Of a stretch of DNA of 64,000 nucleotides, positions 55,769-64,000 are shown piece by piece. This DNA is from Virgifigura deserti (lineage in GTDB: Bacteria; Pseudomonadota; Alphaproteobacteria; Dongiales; Dongiaceae). Every line of letters starts with the position of its first letter. The stretch's first letter is position 1. The notes beneath the pieces are model-generated. The model saw only the letters and a program-made list of their open reading frames with translations, was not told where the DNA came from and did no database searches. The stretch lies in assembly GCA_003576685.1 (NCBI GenBank), contig QOZR01000005.1:1-64000 (forward strand), written 5' to 3'. Position numbers and translations under genes: made by a program.

Positions 55769-57232
55769 ATGACCGAGCTGAAGGCTTATTGGCGGAATTT
55801 CGTCGGTGGGAAGTGGGTCGACGGCGCGCAAGGACGGCGCATCACTATCGAGAATCCCGCGACCGCGGAGCCGCTCGCCGAGATCGCGCGCGCCGAGGTC
55901 GAGGATGTAGACCGCGCCGTCACCGCCGCCCGCCGCTGCTTCGAAACCGGCGGCTTGACGGGCCTTCGGCCGGCCGACCGTGCCGCGCTGATGTTCCGGA
56001 TCGCCGCGGAGATCGAGGTGCTGGCCGAGGAGATCGGCCTCGCCGAATGCCTCGACAACGGCAAGCGGCTCTCCGACGCGCGCGGCGAGGCGACCGCCGC
56101 GGCACGCTACTTCACCTATTATGGCGGCCTCGCCGACAAGCTCGAGGGGCGCTCGATCCCGCTGGGCGCCGGCTATGTCGACTACACCATCCCGGCGCCG
56201 TTCGGCGTCTCCGCCCAAGTCGTGCCGTGGAATTTCCCGATCGCCCTTGCCGCCCGCTCCTTGTCCTGCGCGCTGGCAACGGGCAACAGCGTGGTGATCA
56301 AGTCGCCCGAACTGTCGCCGCTCAGCATCTGCCTGCTGGCGCAGGCCTGCGAGCGCGCTGGGGTGCCGGACGGCGCGGTGAACGTGATCTGCGGCTACGG
56401 CAGCGATGCGGGCGCGGCGCTCGTCGCGCATGGCGATGTCGATCACATCGTCTTCACCGGCTCCGTCAAGACGGGACAGAGCATCCTGCGCGCCGCCGCC
56501 GAGCGGATCATCCCCTGCGTGATGGAGCTCGGCGGCAAGTCGGCCGGGATCGTCTACCCCGACGCCGATCTCGACCAGGCGGTCGCCAGCACCGCGATCG
56601 GCATCTTCTCCAACGCCGGCCAGATCTGCTCGGCTGCGTCGCGGCTCCTGGTCCATCGCTCGGTCCATGACACGGTGGTCGATCGGCTGGTCGCGCGCGC
56701 CAAGGACCTCAGCATCGGCCCGGGCATCGAAGAGCATGATCTGACGCCGCTGATTTCCGCCCCTCAGCTTGATCGGGTGGAAGCCTATTGCCTGGCCGGC
56801 GTACAGGCCGGCGCCGTCGCCGCCACCGGCGGCCGGCGCGTCACCGGCCGGCCCGGGCATTTCATGCAGCCGACGATCTTCACCGGCGTCGCCCCCGACA
56901 TGACGATCGCGCGTGAGGAGATCTTCGGCCCGGTGCTGTCCGTCATGCCTTTCGACGAGCCGGCCGAGGCCATTGCCATCGCCAACGGCACCGATTACGG
57001 CCTCGTCGCCGGCGTCTATACCCAGGATCTCGCCCTCGCCCACTGGAGCGCGGAGCGGCTGGTCGCCGGACAGGTGTTCGTCAATGAGTGGTTCGCCGGT
57101 GGGGTCGAGACGCCGTTCGGCGGCACCAAGCGGTCCGGCTATGGCCGCGAGAAGGGGCAGGAAGCGCTGCTGAACTATGTGCAGACCAAGAACGTCGCGA
57201 TCCGCCTCGGGAGCAGCCCGGGATGCGCCTGA
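55769..57232 (+). CDS. NAD(P)-dependent aldehyde dehydrogenase
   Basis: A 487-residue enzyme. E253 in M-E-L-G-G-K-S and the catalytic C287 in G-Q-I-C-S-A are present, with P-W-N-F-P-I-A for the cofactor. It is close to gamma-aminobutyraldehyde and betaine-aldehyde types, but substrate cannot be fixed from these motifs. As last gene of the aminotransferase operon it probably oxidises the aldehyde made by the aminotransferase or by the kinase/lyase fusion. Confidence 0.93.
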   Translation: MTELKAYWRNFVGGKWVDGAQGRRITIENPATAEPLAEIARAEVEDVDRAVTAARRCFETGGLTGLRPADRAALMFRIAAEIEVLAEEIGLAECLDNGKRLSDARGEATAAARYFTYYGGLADKLEGRSIPLGAGYVDYTIPAPFGVSAQVVPWNFPIALAARSLSCALATGNSVVIKSPELSPLSICLLAQACERAGVPDGAVNVICGYGSDAGAALVAHGDVDHIVFTGSVKTGQSILRAAAERIIPCVMELGGKSAGIVYPDADLDQAVASTAIGIFSNAGQICSAASRLLVHRSVHDTVVDRLVARAKDLSIGPGIEEHDLTPLISAPQLDRVEAYCLAGVQAGAVAATGGRRVTGRPGHFMQPTIFTGVAPDMTIAREEIFGPVLSVMPFDEPAEAIAIANGTDYGLVAGVYTQDLALAHWSAERLVAGQVFVNEWFAGGVETPFGGTKRSGYGREKGQEALLNYVQTKNVAIRLGSSPGCA

Positions 57233-57249
57233 CGGAGACGGCGCCGCCC

Positions 57250-60200
57250 CTACTGCTGCGGTCGCAATTCTTCCAGCAGGCCGGGGATCAGGTCTCTGAA
57301 CTCGCCGCCCGGGGTCGCTTCATCGTCTTGCGCGGCCGATCCCGCGTTGCCTGTCGGCGCGGGCTCGCCTCCCTCCGGCGCCTGCTGTTCCATCTCGCCG
57401 CCGGTCAGACCTGGAACCACTTCTCTCAGAAGGCCGCCAAGCGTCTCTCCGGGCTGGGCCGTGCCGCCCGAGAGCGCCGCGCCGCTGAGGCCGACATTCG
57501 GTTCGTCGAGAGGTCCCTGCAAGGTCACCGTCGCGAACGGCGTGTCCGGCGCCTGCTCGCCATAGACCTGCGCCACCATGTCGAGCGTCCAAGCCGCCAG
57601 ATCGGCGCTCCCGACCGCCGTGGCGTGCACGCCGGTGCCGCTCAGCGTCGTGTCTTCCGTGCGCAGCACGCCGTCCTCGATGCGAAAGCTCCCGCTCAGC
57701 GCGTTCGGGCTGTCGGTGAAGGCTGAATAGAGCGCACCGATCCGCTCGGTCACGTCGAGGAGCCGCTCCTCCACCTCCCCACCCAGAAGGCCGAGCAAGG
57801 CCGACCCGACCTCCTGCTCCACCGGCGTCCGGACCGTGAGCGTCCCCTCCAGATTGCCCCCGCCCTGCAAGGCGCCGACCAGGTCGGCCATGCTCGCCCC
57901 CGCCGTTCGCAGGTCGGTGCCGACGGAAACCGGCCCGCGGACATGGTCGGCGAGCGTGGCACCCCGCATCACCTGATCGATGGCCACGCCGGTCGCGGTC
58001 AGGCTTGCCGTCGCCGCCGGGCGGTTGCGGCTCGCGAGTCGTCCGGTCATTTCGAGCGAGCCGCCATAGGCATCGCCCGTGAAGCGTTGGACTTCCAGTA
58101 CGCCGTTCTCGAGCGTCATCGCGAGCCGCGGCTGGTCGATCCGGGTTTCGCCGAGAATGAAGGCGTCGGCCACCAGCTCGACATCGGCATCCAGCAGGTC
58201 AAGCGCGGACAGGTCGAGCGGTTCGGTCGACCAGCGCCCGCCCGCGTTTTCGCCGCCGCTCGCGTCATCACTTGCGGTGGCGGCCGGTTCGCCGGCGGTC
58301 AGCCAGCCGAGGACCATCTCGTTCCCCCGCAGATCGGCCGTCAGGCGGGGGCGCGTGCCGCCCGCCGCGACATCGACCGTTCCGGTCAGGCGCGTCGGGC
58401 CTGCCTGCAAGACCAGATCCGACAGGGCGAACGCCTCGGTGCTGCCCCGCGCCGCACCGGCCATGCTGAGGGCCCCCAGTGGCTCCCTTGGCCGCTGCTC
58501 GCCCTCAGCGAGGGCGGCGAGCAGCTCTCCAAGCTCGGGATGCGTCGCCTCGACCGCGACGTCGAACCGCGCCGGCATCGGCGTGACGGACAGCGAGCCG
58601 GTCACGCTGGCTTCACCGCCGAGTCCGGTCAAGGCCAGGTCGAGCCGCATGTCGTCGCCTCCGCCGGCCAAGGTACCCCCGATACCCAGCGCCCCGAGTT
58701 GCCCTGCCGCCGCTCCTCGAAGCCCCGCCAGCCTTAGAAGAGGCGCAGGTTCCTCCGCGTGCAGACTCAGGCGGGTATCGATCCGTGGCGTCGTCGCCAG
58801 CTCGGAGATCGTGCCCGCCAAGTCGCCGCGGCCACGGACTCCGGTCGCCGCGACGGACAGCTTGTAGGTTAGCCTGTCAGTCCCGGTTTCCGCGCTGCCG
58901 GTGACGGACAGGGCACCTAGCCCGGCTCCCGCCTGCTGCGGCAACCCAGCCAGATCGAGCAGCGGCCCCGGCTCGTCGGCCGCGATTTCGAAGGTCGTAT
59001 TGAGGCGCGGAATGCCCGAACCGAGGCCGGCGGCGCTTCCCTCGGCCTGGCCGCGCGCATCGATCCCGCCGATCGTGAAGGCGACGTCATAGGCAATCTC
59101 GTCGGCGTCGCCGGAGAGCGTGCCGCCGAGCGCCAGCGCGCCAAGCTTGCCCGGCGCCGAGCTGGCCAGTCCGGCAAGCTCCATCACCCGGCCGGCGTCC
59201 TGGACCGTCAGGTCGAACTCCGTATCGAAGCGAGGCGTTCCGCTGATATCGGTCACGGTGCCGCTGAGCTTGCCCTGACCGCCGGCGAACTGCGTCACGC
59301 TCAACTCGCGCAACGTCAGGCTTCCCTGCTGCACGGTGCCATCGAGATGGATCCCCTGCAGGGTCTGCCGATTGTAGGTCAGGCTGCCGATCCGCATATC
59401 CAGATTGGCGGCGAGGTCGGCCAGAGGCGCCAGCGCATCCAGCGGCAGCCCCGCCGCCTGTCCCGCCAGCTCCGGTTCCGTCGCCGCACTGGCCTGGGTC
59501 GACGCGGTGCGGGGCAGATAGGCATCGAGGTTGACCTGATCCACCGCCAAGCCGACTCCGAATCCGGGCGTCCGGCGCGGTCCGGTCGGCAGCGCGACGA
59601 CGACGCCGCCGCGCACATGCGAGGAATCGAGGCGAAGATCGATGTCGGCGATCTCGACGGTGGCGGGCGTGGCAGTGACGCGGCTGACGAAAGACATCCG
59701 ACGCAGTCGATCGGAGGGCACCTCCGGCAGGCCGAACTCGAGCCATGCCAGCAGACTGCGGAAATTGTCCGAACTGGCCTCGACCGAGCCGGTGAAGCGC
59801 GGCGCGCCCTCCGCAGCGGCCAGGGTCCCCGCGATCGCGATATCCGACCCGCCCGGCAGCAAGGCGCTCATCCGATTCAGTTGAAGCGTCCCATCCGACA
59901 GGGTGGCTGCGAGCCGCAGATCGTTCATCAGCCCGCCCCGATAGGTGACGGCGACGACCGTGAGATCGATGTCGGCGTCGACGTTGCCCGGCAGGGCGAA
60001 GTCCCCGCCGCCCGACGCATTATTTCCTGCCTGGGTTTCCGCACTGGGGGATTCTGTTTCGGACTGGTTCGCGCGCGCCGTTCCGCCGTCCAGAAGTGGA
60101 TCGAGATCGAGTCGGTTCACGGTCAGCGCGATATCCGCCTTTAGTGGAGCGCCGGGAATGACCGTCACCGTGCCGGACCCGGTGGTGTCGCCGAGTTGCA

Positions 60201-61098
60201 CGGACAGGTCATTCAGCGCCACCGCGGTGGCCGTCGCGTCGAGATTGCCCGTCAGCGCGAAGGCCTGGTCGGCGGCGGCCTGTCCGCCCGTCCCTGACGA
60301 CAGCGCCGCGAGCAGCCCACCGAGATCGGCGGCATTGCCCTCCAGCCGGCCGCGGATCCGACTATCCCCCCCTTGGAGGCGCAGGCTCCCGACGAACTGC
60401 AGGGCGGCATCGACGCGCGCAAGGCCTGCATTCAGGCGCAGCGACGCCGTTTGCCCGCCCTCGATCCGGCCGGTCCTGACGTCGAAGGTCACCGGCTCGC
60501 CGTCGACCAAACCTTCTCCGGTCGCACGGAACGGGCCACGCAGCGTTTCGGCGGCCACTTCGGCGTCAAGCTGCTCGACTCTCCGCTCGGTATCGGCGCC
60601 TAGATCGCGGTAGATGATCGTGCCGTTCTCGATCGAAACATCGTCGAGGCTGACGTTGAATCCAGTTTCCGCCCCCGCGGGCGCGCTATCCGGCGCGTTC
60701 GTCTCGCTCGCACCGAATTCCCAATTGTTGCGGCCATCGGCCGTGGTCTCGAGCAAAATCGTCGGGTTGACCAGGACGACCTCCTCGACCTGGATGTTCC
60801 CGCGCAGCAGTGGCCAGAAGGCGACGCGCACCCGAAGCGTGTCGAGTGTCGCCATCTCCGGCGCGCTGCCTTCCTCCATATTGGCGAACCGGACCCCCTC
60901 GGCGGACAGCGTCGGCGTCGGAAGAACGCGCACCGAAATGTCGCCCGTAATGTCGAGATCCCGCCCGGTGCTCTGCTCGACCGTTGCGGCTATCTCTTGC
61001 TTATAGCGGTTCCAATCGACGAAGCTAGGGCCGATCAGGATGGCCGCGACCGCCAGGACAAGCAGGATGCCGAGGGCGATCAAACTCTTGTTGAGCAT
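57250..61098 (-). CDS. AsmA-family protein
   Basis: A 1282-residue envelope protein. One N-terminal membrane segment (about 5-24) is followed by the AsmA domain start F-V-D-W-N-R-Y-K. Many repeats of a G-x-L-x-G/A-x-x-x-V-T-G-S/T beta pattern fill the middle, and an AsmA-type C-terminal part lies at about 950-1200. AsmA-like proteins resemble bridge-type lipid carriers between membranes. The start at M-L-N-K-S-L places the membrane segment right at the N-terminus; a start 19 codons upstream is possible. It converges on the aldehyde dehydrogenase operon. Confidence 0.9.
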   Translation of the reverse strand: MLNKSLIALGILLVLAVAAILIGPSFVDWNRYKQEIAATVEQSTGRDLDITGDISVRVLPTPTLSAEGVRFANMEEGSAPEMATLDTLRVRVAFWPLLRGNIQVEEVVLVNPTILLETTADGRNNWEFGASETNAPDSAPAGAETGFNVSLDDVSIENGTIIYRDLGADTERRVEQLDAEVAAETLRGPFRATGEGLVDGEPVTFDVRTGRIEGGQTASLRLNAGLARVDAALQFVGSLRLQGGDSRIRGRLEGNAADLGGLLAALSSGTGGQAAADQAFALTGNLDATATAVALNDLSVQLGDTTGSGTVTVIPGAPLKADIALTVNRLDLDPLLDGGTARANQSETESPSAETQAGNNASGGGDFALPGNVDADIDLTVVAVTYRGGLMNDLRLAATLSDGTLQLNRMSALLPGGSDIAIAGTLAAAEGAPRFTGSVEASSDNFRSLLAWLEFGLPEVPSDRLRRMSFVSRVTATPATVEIADIDLRLDSSHVRGGVVVALPTGPRRTPGFGVGLAVDQVNLDAYLPRTASTQASAATEPELAGQAAGLPLDALAPLADLAANLDMRIGSLTYNRQTLQGIHLDGTVQQGSLTLRELSVTQFAGGQGKLSGTVTDISGTPRFDTEFDLTVQDAGRVMELAGLASSAPGKLGALALGGTLSGDADEIAYDVAFTIGGIDARGQAEGSAAGLGSGIPRLNTTFEIAADEPGPLLDLAGLPQQAGAGLGALSVTGSAETGTDRLTYKLSVAATGVRGRGDLAGTISELATTPRIDTRLSLHAEEPAPLLRLAGLRGAAAGQLGALGIGGTLAGGGDDMRLDLALTGLGGEASVTGSLSVTPMPARFDVAVEATHPELGELLAALAEGEQRPREPLGALSMAGAARGSTEAFALSDLVLQAGPTRLTGTVDVAAGGTRPRLTADLRGNEMVLGWLTAGEPAATASDDASGGENAGGRWSTEPLDLSALDLLDADVELVADAFILGETRIDQPRLAMTLENGVLEVQRFTGDAYGGSLEMTGRLASRNRPAATASLTATGVAIDQVMRGATLADHVRGPVSVGTDLRTAGASMADLVGALQGGGNLEGTLTVRTPVEQEVGSALLGLLGGEVEERLLDVTERIGALYSAFTDSPNALSGSFRIEDGVLRTEDTTLSGTGVHATAVGSADLAAWTLDMVAQVYGEQAPDTPFATVTLQGPLDEPNVGLSGAALSGGTAQPGETLGGLLREVVPGLTGGEMEQQAPEGGEPAPTGNAGSAAQDDEATPGGEFRDLIPGLLEELRPQQ

Positions 61099-61236
61099 TC
61101 CAGGTGCATCTCCGATCTGGTTCGCGAACGGCAGAATGCGCGGCGCCATTTGCACCGGCAGCGAATTGCATTACTCTGATCGCCGGGGCCATACGCGATC
61201 GTTTCCGACCTTCGTGTCGGCAGGAGCAGTATCAGT

Positions 61237-61410
61237 ATGGGTGAAGTCGTCAACCTCAACAAATACCGCAAGGGGCGGCAGCGTTTGAAGGATGAGAAGC
61301 TCGCCGCCGAAAACCGGGTGAAGTTTGGCCGCAGCAAGGCGGACCTGAACCAGACCCAGGCCGAGATCGAGCGGGCGAGCAAGGAACTCGACGACAAGCG
61401 CCGAGAGTAG
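61237..61410 (+). CDS. DUF4169-family small protein
   Basis: A 57-residue protein, M-G-E-V-V-N-L-N-K-Y-R-K-G-R followed by a charged helix ending K-E-L-D-D-K-R-R-E. The N-terminus V-V-N-L-N-x-x-R-K matches DUF4169. CAGGAGCAG lies upstream. The family is common in alphaproteobacteria, often near fumC and the ribbon-helix-helix gene; here it is about 15 kb away from them. Function is unknown. Confidence 0.88.
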   Translation: MGEVVNLNKYRKGRQRLKDEKLAAENRVKFGRSKADLNQTQAEIERASKELDDKRRE

Positions 61411-61590
61411 CGGCGCCGCGAATAGCGGGCGGGACTCCCGCAACGGCTGTCCTCTTGGTGCATCCGACGTTCCGCTCGGGCGCGTCCTTATCGCCGGCTT
61501 CGCATCAGCCAGTCGGGCTTGGCGAGGCGGTCCTCACGTCGACGAAATTCGGAGCATGACGCCCGACCTGCCACGGGCGCAAGATCGTTG

Positions 61591-61637
61591 AACCATAGAG
61601 GCACAGAGAAGACTTCGCCCTCTGCGCCTCTATGGTT
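61591..61637. repeat. 47-bp intergenic inverted repeat
   Basis: Eighteen-base arms (AACCATAGAGGCACAGAG and CTCTGCGCCTCTATGGTT) match with one mismatch around an 11-base loop. It lies between DUF4169 and the PAS gene and resembles a dispersed element rather than a terminator, as there is no T-run. Confidence 0.85.
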
Positions 61638-61685
61638 AACGCGTCCTAGCATCGTCGCTCGAATGTCAGCAGCACCACCGCACCG

Positions 61686-62177
61686 TCATCGAATGGTATC
61701 CATGACGCCGATGATCATATCCACCGCCATGCCGTCGCTCGACAGTGGGCAGTCGATCGATTCGAACCGACGAAGATCATTGTCGGGGAACGCAAGGGAG
61801 CCGACGCACCGGCGGCAGGTCTTGGCCTCGATTATCGAGCGGTAATAAGCGCCCAGGGCGTGTCCGTACTCCGCCCAACTCGAGTCCTTGACGGTTTCTC
61901 CCGTATAGTTCCGGCCGACCATCGCGATCACCTCCTCGCCGAGAAGGCGGAAGACGAAATCGCCGCGCGGAGTGACTTCGGTTAGAAAAAGATTTGCGAT
62001 AATACTCTTGTGGTCGACGACGTCGAACATCCCCCTCGAGGGCAGCCGCCCGCCTCCCGCCATACACCACCAGTCGTAGAGATGCTTGACCTTCGCGCTA
62101 TGGAACAGCGTCTCTATGTCGACAATGCTTTCTTCGATATCGAAGATCCGGTTGAAGCTTCCTTCATCCGCGGTCAT
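61686..62177 (-). CDS. PAS-domain protein (PAS_5-like)
   Basis: A 163-residue protein made of little more than one PAS domain. L-Y-D-W-W-C-M-A-G-G-G-R-L-P-S-R and V-F-R-L-L-G-E-E-V-I-A-M-V-G-R-N follow the PAS_5 pattern found in many Rhodospirillales proteins. No kinase or cyclase domain is attached. Its ligand and partner are unknown. Confidence 0.82.
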   Translation of the reverse strand: MTADEGSFNRIFDIEESIVDIETLFHSAKVKHLYDWWCMAGGGRLPSRGMFDVVDHKSIIANLFLTEVTPRGDFVFRLLGEEVIAMVGRNYTGETVKDSSWAEYGHALGAYYRSIIEAKTCRRCVGSLAFPDNDLRRFESIDCPLSSDGMAVDMIIGVMDTIR

Positions 62178-62478
62178 CCCGCCCGACTCCCCCTTCCCTT
62201 CGCGCCCCCAGGCTGAATATCGCAGGTTGTAGGACTAGATTCTATTGCAAACTGATTCCATGCCGAATGCCGAAAACCTAACGGTGCGAGGATCCTTGAT
62301 GCAGTGAGGACTGCAGTCGGGATGGCCCGTATGGTTGTGGAGAATAGTTTCCTACCACGCCCTGCCTTGTCGCAAAAGTTCCGTTCTGCGGCCTTGCAAA
62401 AGCCAGGCTCAAAACTGTCGCTTTAATCGGGAGCTCTGCGATAAACAGCGATCACCGCTTTGAGCCCTTTGCAGTCCA
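62178..62478. other. Gene-free stretch, slightly AT-rich
   Basis: Contains the upstream region of the PAS gene and the 3' side of the LysR gene. Nothing further is recognised. Confidence 0.5.
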
Positions 62479-63375
62479 TCAGGTAAGTCGGGAATCGGCG
62501 ACGCAACCTCGAAGATGAGATGCCAACAGTGTGGAAGCGGCTTTGGCGCGCCCGCGCACGGGTGCGACCAAGAAGAACGCACCATCAGCAGAGATGGGTT
62601 GGTCCCGGAAAACTGCGAGCCGTCCTTCTCTCACGAGATCCCCTGTGTTCGAGATCCAACCTAGCATCACGCCCATGCCTGCGATTGCGGCCTGGGTAGC
62701 TTGCACATAATTGCTGAAGGTCCGGTCTCCTTGCCGGTTTCCCGATAGCCCAATCACCTCGAAATAGTCGTCCCAGCGGGGCCAGCAATCGTCCTCGGCC
62801 TCGACGTGCAGCAAGGTCGCTTTTTCCAGATCGCCAGCGCCGAAACGCGCGACGGCTTGCGGACTACAGACGGGAACCAGGCGTTCGCCGAACAGAAGCT
62901 CGCTCTTCCCATCGGTCCAGTCGCCAGAACCGTAACGGATGAGCAGGTCGGTATCGGTGGCAAACCTCGGAACGCCGGACGAGGTTACGACACGAACTGT
63001 CACGTCGGGATACCGGCTGTAGAACGCGGCCAGCCGTGGCATCAGCCAGTAGGTGCCGGTGCAGATGGTGCAGGCGACTGTCACCACATTCTGCTCGACT
63101 CTTTCCATCGCCTTGATTTGGTCTATTGCCCGCCCGATCTGATCTATCCCGTTCGACACGGCCCGGAACAGAATCTGCCCGGCTTCCGTCAAGGCGGCTG
63201 GCCGCATACGACGATCCAGCAGCTTTGCGCCGATATGATCTTCAAGGCTTCTCAATGCCTGGCTAACGGCCGGTTGCGTGACATTCAGCTCGGCGGCGGC
63301 GTTCTGGACCCCTCCTGTGCGAAGCACCGCTTCAAAAGTCGTGAGAAGACGGAGCGGTGGAAGGTCACGGCGCAT
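62479..63375 (-). CDS. LysR-family transcriptional regulator
   Basis: A 298-residue GcvA-type regulator. The N-terminal helix-turn-helix includes N-V-T-Q-P-A-V-S-Q-A-L-R-S-L-E. The effector domain follows with D-L-L-I-R-Y-G-S-G-D-W. The start at M-R-R-D-L-P-P-L is the usual LysR layout; an in-frame start 22 codons upstream is less likely. It is divergent from the haloacid dehalogenase-like gene and probably regulates it. Confidence 0.9.
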   Translation of the reverse strand: MRRDLPPLRLLTTFEAVLRTGGVQNAAAELNVTQPAVSQALRSLEDHIGAKLLDRRMRPAALTEAGQILFRAVSNGIDQIGRAIDQIKAMERVEQNVVTVACTICTGTYWLMPRLAAFYSRYPDVTVRVVTSSGVPRFATDTDLLIRYGSGDWTDGKSELLFGERLVPVCSPQAVARFGAGDLEKATLLHVEAEDDCWPRWDDYFEVIGLSGNRQGDRTFSNYVQATQAAIAGMGVMLGWISNTGDLVREGRLAVFRDQPISADGAFFLVAPVRGRAKAASTLLASHLRGCVADSRLT

Positions 63376-63562
63376 CACTATAATTCCCAGGTTATATAGG
63401 ATTAGAATTTCCGGTCTTCTAAGATTATGAGATTTCAGCAATTTTTTTCAATACGAAGCGAAATCATGTTGCTGGCTGATGACTGCAACATAAGCCCTAT
63501 TGCAATTGCGGGGAAAAATGACCGCTGACGGATGACCAAATGAACCGGCGTGGAGAGCTGAA

Positions 63563-64000
63563 GTGACGAAAGTTGAGGTATTGTTCTTCGATGTTCTGGG
63601 AACAGTTGTCGATTGGCGCGGCAGCATAGCGACAGAGGCGCGTTCCTTTCTGAAGCGCCACGACGCTTCGCATATCGACGCGGGTGCTTTTGCCGATGCC
63701 TGGGTCGGACGCTATGACGAATCGGTCGAGGCCGTTCGCTGCGAGCAGCGATCCTTTGTTCCGCTCGATCTGCTCAACATGGAGAACCTGGAAGCCTGCC
63801 TAAAAGGATTCGGGCTGACGCCATCGGCTTTACCGCGCGCGGAACTGGAAAACCTGAATCTGGCTTGGCACCGTCTGAAGCCGTGGCCGGATTCGGTGGA
63901 GGGTCTTTCCAGATTGAAGGCACGCTTCATCGTCGCACCGCTGTCTGATGGGAACACCCGGCTTCTGGTGAACATGGCAAAACATGCCGGACTGCCATGG
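63563..64000 (+). CDS. Haloacid dehalogenase type II-like hydrolase (partial)
   Basis: The first 146 residues of a HAD-superfamily protein, cut by the window end. Motif I is F-F-D-V-L-G-T-V-V-D-W and motif II is L-S-D-G-N. The layout fits L-2-haloacid dehalogenases and related enzymes. The start is GTG, with a weak GGAGAG upstream. It is divergent from a LysR gene across an AT-rich gap. Confidence 0.85.
   Translation, partial: MTKVEVLFFDVLGTVVDWRGSIATEARSFLKRHDASHIDAGAFADAWVGRYDESVEAVRCEQRSFVPLDLLNMENLEACLKGFGLTPSALPRAELENLNLAWHRLKPWPDSVEGLSRLKARFIVAPLSDGNTRLLVNMAKHAGLPW

Overview
The window is GC-rich chromosomal DNA from an alphaproteobacterium, probably Rhodospirillales-like. The pointers are a circularly permuted two-piece tmRNA gene next to an alpha-type SspB gene, DUF2065-hflC-hflK, ThyX, PutA with a divergent Lrp-type regulator, a DUF4169 gene, and PEP-CTERM proteins. 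No species is named because nothing in the sequence fixes one.

Layout. 1-5.7 kb: a leaderless secreted protein (partial) with three xylan-binding-type CBM repeats and two Ig-like repeats, then a type I secretion adaptor and ABC exporter. 6.3-9.3 kb: an orphan ParB-like protein, a PEP-CTERM protein and a secreted trypsin-like protease. 9.4-16.7 kb: a LacI regulator divergent from a tight operon of TRAP transporter, VOC enzyme, RuBisCO-like protein and DUF1537 acid-sugar kinase. This looks like a variant of the apionate/3-oxo-isoapionate route. 16.7-21 kb: PutA and its Lrp/PutR-like regulator. 21-22.7 kb: an oxidoreductase relic, a low-GC sulfotransferase and tRNA-Lys(CTT), a likely insertion site. 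22.9-27.3 kb: mreBCD-mrdA (cell shape). 27.4-32.7 kb: leuA, ilvC, ilvN, ilvB (branched-chain amino acids). 32.9-39.4 kb: miaA, degP, DUF2065, hflC, hflK, mrp. 39.5-41.4 kb: thyX, permuted ssrA (encoded tag ANDNRMALAA) and sspB, so the tagging RNA and the ClpXP adaptor for its tag are neighbours. 41.4-46.7 kb: a frameshifted epimerase, a short leader-type ORF with hairpins before a DUF1127 gene, a THxN-like PEP-CTERM protein, a GFA protein with an internal deletion, fumC and a ribbon-helix-helix protein. 46.8-57.2 kb: a DddP-like M24 protein, a peptide/opine-type ABC binding protein, a kinase/phospho-lyase fusion, an N-carbamoylputrescine amidase-like nitrilase, an omega-aminotransferase, a LysR regulator and an aldehyde dehydrogenase: an amine or osmolyte catabolic neighbourhood. 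57.2-64 kb: a long AsmA protein, DUF4169, a PAS protein, a LysR regulator and a partial HAD dehalogenase.

The most promising material is the TRAP-VOC-RuBisCO-like-kinase operon and the 46.8-57.2 kb block. Much of that block lies between two exact 28-bp direct repeats. Smaller items of note are the short tmRNA tag, a 12-bp minisatellite inside miaA, a 135-bp exact repeat inside the secreted protein gene, and several intergenic palindrome families.
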